Source: Plasmodiophora brassicae
Lineage: Eukaryota > Endomyxa: Phytomyxea > Phytomyxea > Plasmodiophorida
NCBI GenBank assembly: GCA_036867785.1
Contig: CP145410.1
Span: forward strand, 310,001 to 374,000
Direction of reading: 5' to 3'
Length of the DNA stretch: 64,000 nucleotides
Shown: positions 41,765 through 52,241 of the stretch, in pieces
How positions within the stretch are numbered: the stretch's first letter is position 1
How the letters are laid out: every line of letters begins with the position of its first letter
The notes under the pieces: generated by a model
The model's database searches: none
The model's input: the letters and a program-made list of their open reading frames with translations, nothing else
Told to the model about the DNA's origin: nothing
Program-made: the position numbers and the translations under genes

Positions 41765-42787
41765 TTAAGCGGCAATGGCGATGAGAATTAGGGTGACGGT
41801 GGGGACCGAGAGTGTGATTGAGACGGATGTCGCGGCGCTGCTACGCTTGGCGGCTGTCTTGTGTGCATTAACGCGAGTCCCCGGTTGGCTATCGGTGGCC
41901 GATGAGCTCTGCGGCATTAGCATCTCCTCGACGCTGTCGCTTGTCGACTTAGTGGCGCCACTGGACGTCCCCGATGTCGGACTTCCACCGGCAGGAACGC
42001 GACTGATTTCGTCGTACTCAATAACGATGTCGGATAATGCAATGGGCGGAACGGGCATTTCCGTCCACGCGTGCAGCGTGGCTTCGATGTAGATGTCGGC
42101 ACATTCCCGTGCTGCCTCTGTATCCGTCCGGCGCGAAGAGCTTAAAGGATCCGACCGACGGCCCGTTTCGTACAGGTTGCGAAGAGAGAGTCCCGTGCTC
42201 TTGGCCGCCTCTTCCAAATAGACGTGCCTGCCTCGATTGAGTTTGTCGATTGCTTCCTGAACGAGGTTGATTTCCTGACGCCCGTGGTTGATGCCGGCGC
42301 TGCCCTGTGCCATCATCGGGTCCAGCGTTTGTAGTTTAGCCAGTTCGGCTGCTAACAAGGGACAGTGCTCGCTCAGGACCTCCTCTTCCATAGCGGCTTT
42401 GCTGGTATCGAACAAACGATGGCCATTCCAGGGGTTCTCGCCTACAATTGCATCTAGGCGCTTCTCGGTGGCCTTCAGCACCTTTTCAAGATGAACCTGC
42501 CACTGGCACTTGAAATCTTTCCCGCCTTTGAGAGAAGATTCAGCTGCGTCATATGACCACTTGAATCTTGTCTTGGTGATTTTGACGAGCCTGTACATGA
42601 TGTCGGTCGTTTCAACCGTGAACCGATACTGGAGTTTTTCGACGATGCTTTTGCTTAACGTCATTAAGTAGTTGACAGTGATGTCGTTGTACAGGGCGGC
42701 TTCGTTCGAGGCATCTTGGGAACCAACAGGCAAGGCGGGCGCCAACGTGACAAGAACGACAGCGATAAGGAAGAGGTGTCCGTACAT
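41765..42787 (-). CDS. Secreted protein, probably GPI-anchored
   Basis: 340 residues, no intron. A signal peptide (LFLIAVVLVTLAPALPVGS) is followed by a mostly helical body with four Cys, a Ser/Thr-rich stretch from about 255, and a hydrophobic C-terminus (VTLILIAIAA) directly after small residues, the usual shape of a GPI-attachment signal. No family recognised. Convergent with the tyrosinase-like gene. Confidence 0.7.
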   Translation of the reverse strand: MYGHLFLIAVVLVTLAPALPVGSQDASNEAALYNDITVNYLMTLSKSIVEKLQYRFTVETTDIMYRLVKITKTRFKWSYDAAESSLKGGKDFKCQWQVHLEKVLKATEKRLDAIVGENPWNGHRLFDTSKAAMEEEVLSEHCPLLAAELAKLQTLDPMMAQGSAGINHGRQEINLVQEAIDKLNRGRHVYLEEAAKSTGLSLRNLYETGRRSDPLSSSRRTDTEAARECADIYIEATLHAWTEMPVPPIALSDIVIEYDEISRVPAGGSPTSGTSSGATKSTSDSVEEMLMPQSSSATDSQPGTRVNAHKTAAKRSSAATSVSITLSVPTVTLILIAIAA

Positions 42788-43175
42788 GCTTGTACGTAGG
42801 TCTATAGATTAAACTGGTTTCTCCAATACGCAATGACACCCAAACCTGGCATCGGAACGCGACTTCCACGAGACAGACGAAAACGATCAATCGCGGTTAT
42901 AATTCCTTCGTTTCGGCCATGCGCGTTAGAGATCAATCAATCGTCTAATTAGTTTCCCCCGTGAGATAAATCGCGTTTCTAATTCGTTCGCGACGATCAA
43001 TCGTCGAAGACGAATCGGTCGAACGTGGATCACCAAACAGGGACTGCCGGACCGGTGATATTCCGGGTATCATCGGCAACGTTTGCTGGTACGCCGTTCG
43101 CAATTTTCGACAGCTTGATGAACCCACCATCATTTCTCCTGAACCACCACCATACCCTAATCATGTGATCTCGTT
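42788..43175. other. Intergenic region
   Basis: 388 bases. It contains repeated GATCAATC motifs (around 42885-42945 and 42998) in AT-richer DNA and no gene. Probably the promoter of the GPI-type gene. Confidence 0.45.
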
Positions 43176-43430
43176 ATGCTCCGCAGCTTACGTTCTTTCT
43201 GGCACAGCGGCGTCCACTTTGAGGGCCGTCTACCTCCGCCACCTATGCCACATTTGTCCGAGGAGGCTTTATACATGCCAGGAAACCGTTTTCATCGTCG
43301 ACAGAGAAAGCGCTTTCTATCTGCAAAGGCTGTCGTGCCCAGAGCGGATACGATGACGTTTGGCGGCATCGGGCGTTTACATCTCTCGAATGATCCTCGA
43401 TACGCAGCGCCAGATTTACTACCTATGTAG
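43176..43430 (+). CDS. Small basic protein, possibly mitochondrial
   Basis: 84 codons from ATG at 43176. The start MLRSLRSFWHS looks like a mitochondrial targeting peptide. The rest is Pro- and Arg-rich with PGNRFHRRQRKRFLSAK and ends in DPRYAAPDLLPM. Size and charge fit a mitochondrial ribosomal or assembly protein, though no family is recognised. It lies 148 bases before enoyl-CoA hydratase on the same strand. Confidence 0.48.
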   Translation: MLRSLRSFWHSGVHFEGRLPPPPMPHLSEEALYMPGNRFHRRQRKRFLSAKAVVPRADTMTFGGIGRLHLSNDPRYAAPDLLPM

Positions 43431-43578
43431 TTTGGATCTGAAACGTTTGCCTGGCAGGTCCTCGGGGGCTGGTACGGGCGCTGCCACGTCCTCGTCTCGC
43501 TCGACGAGGACGTTATGATCGAGTCGGTGTGTTTTCCGCACAAATATCGAGGGGCGCCCCGCTGCCGCGTAGAAGGTC

Positions 43579-44882
43579 ATGATGGTGATGACGGGCATGA
43601 TGGCACGGGTGGCAGTGGCATGCCGACGCGGGTCGTCGGCGCGGCGCGCGCTGTCATCGCTGGTGCATATCAAGGTCGACAAGCGGGACAATCGCGTCGC
43701 GCTGGTCACGTTGAACCGGCCGAAGCAGCTGAATGCCCTGTGCGATGCGCTGTACGTTTCGCGTGGCGCTGGGAACGAGTTCGTCCGCGCTGACTGCTGT
43801 TCTAGGATCTCGGAGCTGAACGGCGAGCTGCGTGCCCTCGACGTCGACCCAGCTGTGAAAGCCATTGTCCTAACGGGCAGCGAGCGGGCCTTTGCCGGTT
43901 GGGCTTTAGGGACGTCTCTCATCGCGGCCTCGCATGACTGACGTTGGTAGTCTAGCCGGAGCCGATATCAAGGAAATGAGCTCGCGAGACTCGTATGTTG
44001 AAGTGTCGACGGGGCGCATGTTGGCGCACTGGGATGAGATAACGCGCATTCGAAAACCCATCATTGCCGCTGTCAACGGGTTCGCTCTGGTCAGTTGTAT
44101 GTTCAGCCGCCGCATTGTGTTCGTATTCAACAGTGGGGTGTAGGGAGGCGGCTGCGAGCTTGCAATGATGTGCGACATCATAATCGCAGGCGATTCTGCT
44201 GAATTCGGCCAACCCGAAATCCGACTGGGAACGTATGGCTGGCACCAGAAGGTCTGCGTTGGCAATCCTCTTACCGTGCTAGCCGCTCTACAGTATTCCG
44301 GGGTGTGGCGGAACTCAAAGACTTATCCGCGCCATTGGCAAGTCCAAGGCAATGGAAATGGTATCTGCAATGCATGCGAATTCGTCGTCCGGATCTGACT
44401 CTTTCGAAAAGATCCTAACGGGCGACCGGATGAGCGCTGATGACGCGGAGCGTGCAGGTGCGCTCCCGTTTCGTCACGGTTTCGCATTCTGACGTTCACT
44501 GTGGATGCACCAGGCCTCGTGTCTCGTGTGGTGCCCGCAGAGCAAGTTGTCGACACAGCTATAGAGATAGCAGCGAAGATTGCCTCGTATTCGAGCCCCG
44601 TCGTGTGCCTTGCCAAACAGGCTGTTAACGCGGCCTACGAAGTGAACCTTCACAGTGGGATTGAATATGAAAAGGTGTGCCCCGTTGAAGTTGCACTACA
44701 GACAACGATGACGCTTACTGGTTAACTGCCACAGAGCTTGTTTTACTCTACGTGGTCCACAAAAGGTCTGGTTGATGTCCAACAGTGGACTGTTCTTTCA
44801 GCTGATTGTTGTCCTTGTAGATCGACGGTCGGCAATGAAGGCTTTTATTGACAAGACCCCTCCGAAGTTCGAGGACGCCTGA
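43579..44882 (+). CDS. ECHS1: Mitochondrial short-chain enoyl-CoA hydratase
   Basis: Hydrates trans-2-enoyl-CoA in beta-oxidation. Nine exons (43579-43751, 43806-43897, 43956-44089, 44144-44232, 44294-44360, 44412-44457, 44514-44674, 44735-44765, 44821-44882) give 284 residues, matching the family. The start region [18 protein letters not shown] is a mitochondrial presequence. Crotonase signatures are complete after splicing: AAGADIKEM forms the first oxyanion-hole loop, [17 protein letters not shown] the second, and the catalytic glutamates sit in [19 protein letters not shown]. The tail [13 protein letters not shown] is typical. Eight short introns with all phases agreeing make this one of the best intron records in the window. 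Confidence 0.95.
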
Positions 44883-45078
44883 TCCCCCCTCTATCGCAAA
44901 TCGTCAGCGTTAGAACATCTCCTCAGTCGGCCTTTCATCAATCGAATGCTGCTCTCGACAGCCAGTTATTATAAAACGGTGCAACAAAGCGGTCGCGAAC
45001 TATTGAGCCCATCAGCATCCCACATGGCCGAATAGGTGTATTGATATATACTGTAGGAGACTACAAGGGCCGCTAATC

Positions 45079-48000
45079 CTAGTACGACGATGATATGAGA
45101 GGAGGTGGTCGCAGGTTGAGATCGGGGGTGGATATCTTGGCGAGCAGTTTGAAGAGACCAGTTCCGACCGGCATGGGTATACCAAGAATGATGCTTTCGC
45201 TAACGCCCTTGATGTCGTCATGAGAACCACGAACAGCCGCCTCAAACAGGTGATCGGTCGTCTTCTCGAACGACGCCAACATCAGGACCGAGTTTTTCAT
45301 CTTGGAGATACCATGCCTCGTAATGCCAAGGATTTTCCCCTTGTACGTCATCACATCGGCCAGCAACATGACATGGCGGGCATCAACAGTCAACCCATGC
45401 CCTTCCATCGTCATCTTGATCTCGTTCGCGATCGTCTGCCGAGCAGCTTCGATGCCAAGCGTTCCCTCGACTTCCAGGATATGGTTCGACGTCGTGTTCA
45501 GCCCATCAACGCCAACAGTGCCCATCACTTCGCGGAGGTTTGTTCCTTCGACAAGAAGCTGGAGGTTATCTCCGTTGCCAGAGGAATCCTTAATGACAGC
45601 GCGCGACACCGAAGGAATGCCCTTGACGACAACGTGTGGAAGTTCCAGCTTCAGGCGCTGCAACGAAAACAGCATCCGTTCCGGGTTGTTCTCGGGTGGA
45701 TAGACTCGCAACGTATCCTACAGTAGCACCCCATCGGTCAGCACAGATGACAATTACCCTCCAAATGCGAGGCGCCACTACGTACGCGGCCCTCGATTGC
45801 GACCATATTCGGGCCGCTCTTCAGCTTCAGCGGCTTCCACGCTAGAATGCAGGACCGGATCTCGTCGATGTCCGTTTCCAGTTGCAACTTGGCGATGGCA
45901 TCGAGATCGATCTTGACGGCGACGTAGGCGATCGCCTTGGAGAAGACTTCCTCGATGCAGACACTGATCCCGCCTAACGTCGTCAACTCGACCCGTGCCT
46001 TAACGATACGAGCAACGCGCTCGTCGTCCTTGCAGTCGAGTGCAGCAGTGATGATCGGCGTCTTGATGGCCTTCGTTGCGTTGATAATCTCCTTGATTCG
46101 CGGCACACCCAGCGTTACGTTCATCGACGCGACACCGGCGAAGTGGAACGTCTTCAGAGTCATCTGCGTACCCGGTTCCCCAATCGACTGTGCTCCAATG
46201 GCGCCAACGGCCGTGCCAGCCTCCACCTTCGCCTTCAGGTACCGGTCAATGCAGACATCGTAAAATTCGTCCAGGAGACCACGAGACACTCGAAGCGATC
46301 GCGAAGTCGACCGCAGCACGGGAACGACATGCTTGTCGAAGAACTCTTGTACCTAAGAATAATCAGGCCGTTGCATAAAGATGGGCATGCAGAAACAGCT
46401 GACCTCGTGCTGAAACTGATCAGAGCAGCCTTTGCTTAAACGGCTTGATCTGTCGGCCACGTACTCGGCAACATCGTCGGCGGTCATGTCGTCGTCAGTG
46501 ACAGGATGGGAGAACCGGAGGTGGTCCAGAAGCCGCGAGAAGTTCACAGGTCCGAGCGCTTCCAGCATGATCGGATCCAGGCCGTCATCGCCGTACGTGA
46601 ACTGGACAACATCCATCGTCGATGAACGGACCGAATGATCGTAATGAGCGCACATGTCCTCCAGCGCCTTCATCAATCGCCGCTGCATGTACCCGGTCTC
46701 GGCCGTCTTGACGGCCGTATCAACCAGACCTTCTCGTCCGCCCATCGTATGGAAGAAGAATTCAGTGGCCGTCAGCCCCGTGTAGAACGAGTTCTGAACG
46801 AAACCCTTAGCTGCTGGCGTCCTGGATTGCAACGGGAAATGCGGCAGTGTTCGCTGGACGAACCCATAGGGAATACGCGAACCGCTAACGGCCTGCTGGC
46901 CGACACAGGCCACCATCTGGGAGATGTTCAGGGGAGAACCCTTACTACCACAGACGGCCATGATCAACGGCGAGTTGTACAGGTACGGAAGCTCTTTCAG
47001 ACACGCCTGGCCGGCCGCATCACGAATCCTCGATAAGGTTCCCAGCAGTTGCGCCTCGAGCGTCTGTTCCTCGTTACATCCCGGCTGGGGCGTCAGTTGC
47101 CCACGTTCGAACTGCTGGATCATCTCCTGGCAGGCCGCATATCCTTCATCGAGCAGCTCGGCTTTGAGTTTGACGAGGCGAGGCGGTGGCGTCACGTCGT
47201 CAATACCGATCGAGAACCCACGGTTGCCCAGCCAACGTGCACAGAGCTTCGCCAGACGCGTCATGACGCGCGCGGCCTGATCGGCGCCGTGGTCCCGAAG
47301 CAGAACGTAGATCAACGACTTCTTGCTTCCGCCCAGGCAGGACTTGCCCAGGTTTCCACACAGGAGTTCGCTGTTGCGAAACACGATGTACCCGTCCCGA
47401 GGGCACATGACGCCTCCGCGCGTGTAATTCTTCTCCATCAGCTCCAGGTTCACCTTTGGACAATCAGTCTCATTCGGCGCCAGGAGCACCTTGAAGACCT
47501 GCTTGCCGGTCCACAGCTCGATGGGCTTGACGATGGCGGGCGGCGGTAATCGGATCCGTTCCTGGGCGTCCGAGAAGTAGGTGCAGATCAGGGAGATGCG
47601 CGCCCGATCATAGAACACGTCCTTAACAGACAGCAGGTACGATGCCGTCAGGAAGTCCTGCAGCAAGGTGACCAGAGGTGTACCGTCGCGTGGCGTCTGG
47701 ATGTTGTTGTGAACGGCCATCAGGGTCGCTGCCTCAGCACGTGCTTCCTGCGTCTGTGGCAGGTGAATGTTCATCTCGTCACCATCGAAATCGGCATTGT
47801 ACGGATTACACGCACCTGGACGCCCATCGTCACGTCAGACAGCAAACCAGAACAACGGACGTACGCGCTTACAAGGGTTGAAACGAAGCGTTCGCCATGG
47901 AAGAACGCGTGCCCGGTGCGCCATGATCGAGATACGATGAAGAGACGGCTGTCGATTGAACAGGCAGACGTCGCCATCGGCCATGTGCCGTTCGACGATG

Positions 48001-49433
48001 TCACCAACAGCGAGGCGTTCGGCGGTCTGCGCGCGATCGCCGTACTTCAGCATGCGTTTCTCGCCGGTGCGCCCGTTCTCGACGAAGTTCGCACCCGGGT
48101 GCACGTCGGGTCCGTTACGAACGGCCGCACGAAGCACCTCGATGTTGTGTGGGGTGACCACCTCCGGGAACGTCATCTTCAGGGCGATCCACTCGGGAAC
48201 GCCGACCTGGTCAAGCTGCAGGTTCGGGTCGGGCGAGATGACCGTTCGTCCCGAGAAATCGACACGCTTTCCGGACAGGTTGCCTCGGAACCGACCATGC
48301 TTGCCCTTGAGACGTTGCGTCAAAGCGCGAATCGGCTTCTGACTAGTGGAGGCCAGAGTCTTCGGGAACCCGGGCAGGTCGCTGTTAATGAGCATGGCGA
48401 CCTGCTGCTGGAGGAAGTCCCAGTTCTCGGCGATGACGTTCGGGACGGCACCCTTCAGGCACATGTCGGCGATGAACCGGTTGATGTAGATGATGTCGGC
48501 GAGCTTGACAGTGAGATCGTCCTCGTTCGTCCCGGACGTGCCCATTGGAACTGAGGGACGGATGCAAACGGGTGGGACGACGATCTGACGGATAATCAGG
48601 TTCTCCGGGCGCCCCGACATGTTCAGGAGGATGAGGTCCTGATCGGAGATACGCTCCAGAAGACGGAGGGCGACGAGCGGCGACAGGTCGTGGGTGGCCT
48701 TTGACAGGAACTGACCGACTTCGTCGTTGGCGGCGATGGCTTCCTTAAATCCGGCGTTGAAGTGCGAACGGGATTCCTCAGAAGCCTTGCTCTTGAACGC
48801 GTCGTGGACGATCTTGAACACGCCACGAAGCTTCTTGACAGGACCGTTTACTGCGCCACACTGTGGGCACGACGTGATCTTCTTGCAGGGCAGGTGGATG
48901 GCGGCCTTAAAGACGACTTCCTTCAACAGACGATCGTCGGCAGGGACCCGTCGCATGCGATTCACAGCGTTCTTCTTGGCCTCCGGGGCAAGCAGGATCG
49001 CTGAGCAGGTCTTGCAAATGCATTGAAGAATGTCGACGATCTGTTTGATGTATCCGATGTGGAACACGGGAAGGTGGAGGCGAATGTATCCAAAGTGCCC
49101 GACGCAATCCTGAAGCGATAGACCGCACGTCTCGCAGGCATCCGTCTTCGTGGAGATACCCAGGCGCCGATCCAGGCATCCGTAGGCAGCGGGAGCACCA
49201 GATGTCCCATCGTACAGGTTACGCACGGCAACTTCGATCGTCGACATTCGTCGGCCTGTATCGATAGAAGGTATCCCGAACTGGATGCGCGCCACCCGCT
49301 TCGGGACAACGGACTGCGCCAGGACGACATCCTTGACGAGGTATTCCACCGCATTTGTCGACGATGATTTCGGCGGGCGCCTCGACCCTGGCGGCCGACG
49401 CTGCTGCTTCTTGCCTGCGGGGCCAGACGCCAT
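45079..49433 (-). CDS. RPC1: RNA polymerase III largest subunit
   Basis: Catalytic subunit for tRNA, 5S and other small RNA genes. Exons 47873-49433, 46404-47815, 45786-46352 and 45079-45717 give 1,392 residues, equal to human POLR3A. The zinc-binding clamp has [16 protein letters not shown]; the first junction rebuilds [12 protein letters not shown] with the three Asp that hold magnesium. Trigger-loop and bridge regions are present ([19 protein letters not shown]), and the end has the pol III-type [19 protein letters not shown], which with [10 protein letters not shown] separates it from the pol I and II subunits. Introns are 57, 51 and 68 nt. Confidence 0.97.
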
Positions 49434-50145
49434 GGTCCTCCTCGCTGCGGCTCCCCAGGACAAGTCCGCCTCGGACTCCGCCACGGCCCCACGGCACCCC
49501 GTTGGTACCTACAGATGCGGTCCCGTCGCTAACCCAACGATGGCGCCAAGTGGGCTCGTGGCGACGGGTACAGTGTTCAGTGCTTAGGATACTACCGACG
49601 AGATCGTCGACATCAGGCTTGACGACGCCCTCCTTGAGATGACGGCAAAGTTGCACAATGAACCGATTGAGACACGATACGTGCACAATGAACCAATTGG
49701 GTGGGGTACGAGACGTACGTAATGGCAGGGCAATGACAGAATGATTTAATGATGCCGAGGAGCTCCCACTCGACGTCGACACAGTGTCTCGATTAAACAG
49801 GCGTCTACGAATAGCGCTCCTCTAGCAAACCCTGCTAGCATGTTAGCGCTGTTCGGAAGTATTGAGGCGTTCGGCGTTTCACGACGTTGTCAAGCGGCGC
49901 ATGTACGACTCGACGGGAATCTCTGTCCGGCTAGTCAGTCGCTATCCGTCCGGCCATTTTACACAGGACAGAGGATAGGCGTTCACGAATTTCGGACGAT
50001 GTCGTGCCGTGTTTGGATGGTTTTCTTGGGACCTCGGACGGTCGACGCGTATGAATACCTGACGGAGCGACGTCGGACAGTGTGCGGTTCATTCGCGGTC
50101 TTCATACGCTTTGTGCCACCGCCGGTTTGTCCTAGCGTCGTCACG
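49434..50145. promoter_or_regulatory. Divergent intergenic region between RPC1 and the heat-shock gene
   Basis: 712 bases. An open frame runs from 49840 in the same frame as the heat-shock gene, so an N-terminally extended form cannot be excluded, but its sequence has no match to sHSP leaders. No RNA gene or other CDS seen. Confidence 0.4.
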
Positions 50146-50886
50146 ATGTTTCGCGACCGTGGTTCGGTGATGAACATGCGCCGTGCGTTCCAAGACATCC
50201 AGAACATGTTCGACACGCTGGCGGATCCGTCCTTTGCTGTCGATCAGTTCATGGCGCCGTCCTGGGGCACGTCTAGCCTGCTGGATCTCGGTCCCACGCC
50301 GCTAGTGACCGGCCCAGTGGAACCTTGGACACGGCCATCCACCGTTACGTCGCTGGCTGCCCCCACAACGGGAGCATTGACAACTGCACCTTCGTCGTGG
50401 CTATCTCCCTGGTCGGCGACGACGACCCAAATGCCGATCGTGGTCAGCTGTGAGCACGTCCACGCGTCCTAACGTGTTGCTGACGTTTCGCATGCAGTCG
50501 TTACCACTGGATGTCTCAGAGACGGACAAGGAGATGACGATCAAGGCCGATGTGCCCGGCATGGACAAGTCGAACTTCAGCATTCGCGTCGTGAACAACA
50601 ACCTGGAGATCGCCTGTGAACGCAAGGAAGAGTACGTTCGCGAGGACGAGCGCACGCGGGCCCGGGAACGCCGATGGGGTCGTGCCGTCCGCACCCTCCG
50701 CCTTCAGGACAACATCGACGTTCCCCATATCACATCGGAATACGTGGACGGTGTGCTGAAGGTCGGTGGTGCACAACGTGGCCGTCATTGCTGGGCATGC
50801 CTGGGGAGCTTACTGCATGTGTTCAGCTCTACCTGCCGAAGACGAGCCCGACGCCCAGCAACGTCAAGACGATTGAAATCCAGTAG
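50146..50886 (+). CDS. Small heat-shock protein (HSP20 family)
   Basis: ATP-independent chaperone that holds unfolding proteins. Exons 50146-50442, 50498-50761 and 50827-50886 give 206 residues. A Ser/Thr/Pro-rich N-terminal arm of 99 residues is followed by the alpha-crystallin domain: DKEMTIKADVPGMDKSNF, IACERKEE, an Arg-rich ERRWGRAVRTLRL, then YVDGVLK and LYLPKTSP, with the terminal KTIEIQ providing the I-x-I anchor. The arm lacks a targeting signal. Introns are 55 and 65 nt. Confidence 0.9.
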
Positions 50887-51047
50887 GCATGGCGTTGCGG
50901 CACGTCTCGAATGTGCACCTCTGTGAGTTTCAATGAAGGCTTCCGTGAGTTACGAGGAATCGCCCGGCCCGCCCGCGTCCACATTAGCCATGATGTTTAT
51001 GTTAGGCATATACAGACGATATATTGATCAGGTGTCAGCCGTCAACG

Positions 51048-51917
51048 TCAGTCGTCGCGCAAGATGATCGCGTGCGTGTCCCTCCCCAGCCCGCCACTGA
51101 TATTAAACGCTGTGTCGTCGCCCAGGAAGGATTCGCAAGACGATGCCGTTGTGTTTGCTGACAGGAGCCCACCCGAGTCCATGAACGAACGCGAACGTCC
51201 TGTCCACCCGGCCGAACGCGACTTGGTCCTACAGCGAAGCTGGGCCAGGACGTCTTGGACGAACGGTACCTCAGTCTTCTCGGTTCGTGCCAGTTCCAGG
51301 ATGGCCAGCGACGCCTTCTGGCGCACCTTGCGTTTCGTGTGCTCGACCTTCTTGGCGACCGTCTTGACAAACCGCTGGTGAAGGTCGTCGATCGCGTTCG
51401 TCGGCAGGAACGCCCAGTTCGACGTGTACTCGTCCCGTAGCCTCTGCCATTCGTCCGATTGCAATATGGCATTGGCCACCTGTCCGATCCGTCAGATCAA
51501 CATGGCAGAGGTGTCGCAGCAGAACGTCCAGTATCCCACATTCTTGTCGGACCCGACGCGAAGGAACCTCAGCGCGTATTCATCGTCCGACATGGAAATT
51601 CGTCCTAGCTCATGGATAGCGTTCTTGACCGGGTCACTGAGTTGCGCATGGAGCAGCATCAGATCTTCCTCGGGCAGCGCAATGGTGATCGGATCCTGTC
51701 GCGGGCGTTTCGCTCCCTGGATCCAGGCCGGCGACGCATCCAGCGGCGGCGGCGGCGGCGGCGGCGTCTTCCGTTTCGCCGTCCCTGTCCCCTCCAGCAC
51801 GTGAACGCGATCGGCCAGCGCCCGCACCTGCGTCTCCAGCGACGACACGATCGTCTCGATGCGGGCGTACTGGCTGGACAGCGCCTGGACAATGGCATCG
51901 ACTCCCCCAACGACCAT
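51048..51917 (-). CDS. Unrecognised nuclear-type helical protein
   Basis: Exons 51540-51917 and 51048-51479, joined in phase 0 over a 60-nt intron, give 269 residues. The N-terminal helix has coiled-coil spacing (YARIETIVSSLETQVRALAD). A polyproline run encoded by a GGC repeat and a basic GAKRPRQ patch follow. The middle LLHAQLSDPVKNAIHELGR and the second exon (DEWQRLRDEYTSNW, VRQKASLAILELAR) are helical, like a TFIIS-N/HEAT-type bundle. No firm family. Confidence 0.65.
51742..51761. repeat. GGC trinucleotide repeat
   Basis: About six GGC units, read on the minus strand as a run of seven prolines in the gene at 51048-51917. Confidence 0.8.
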
Positions 51918-52241
51918 CTTCGCCCGCCTGCCTCTCTCTCAGGTTCGCATCGATCCTGCCGTGTGGCGACCGCGATCAAATTTTGACGCTGAACGACAAC
52001 GCCCCTCCCGCCCGCCGAAAATCCGAAATGAGGTTGACGTCGTCGGAAAAAGACACACCCCCAGAGGCCAGACCTGACTCGTCTGCGCGCGAAAGGACGC
52101 GCGCTACACACGCGCCGCGTTCCCGTTGCCGGTTACACGCAATGCCACGGGGACACCGGCTGCGAATAATCATCGCCGGCGCCGGGGGTGGGCCGGGCCG
52201 CCCTAAAAATACGCCTGGTTCTGCAGCGTCGCCCCCCCCGG
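51918..52241. other. Intergenic region
   Basis: 324 bases between the stop of the gene at 52242 and the start of the gene at 51917, both on the minus strand. GC-rich, with an open frame on the plus strand that lacks coding character. Probably promoter sequence. Confidence 0.4.

Noticed and set aside
38117-41791. Open frame of 1,224 codons in the second plus frame, and a 519-codon frame on the minus strand, over the repeat tract
   Set aside because: They mirror the low-complexity repeat of the tyrosinase-like gene in other frames, give Arg/His- or Ser/Cys-rich nonsense and have no signal, domain or splice logic.
43419-43922. Minus-strand open frame over the first exons of enoyl-CoA hydratase
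   Set aside because: It lies opposite well-supported crotonase exons; codon bias explains the open frame.
49982-49994. TTCACGAATTTC as a heat-shock element for the HSP20 gene
   Set aside because: Only one TTC-nn-GAA pair has correct spacing and the third unit is off by a base; a match this short is expected by chance in a few kb.
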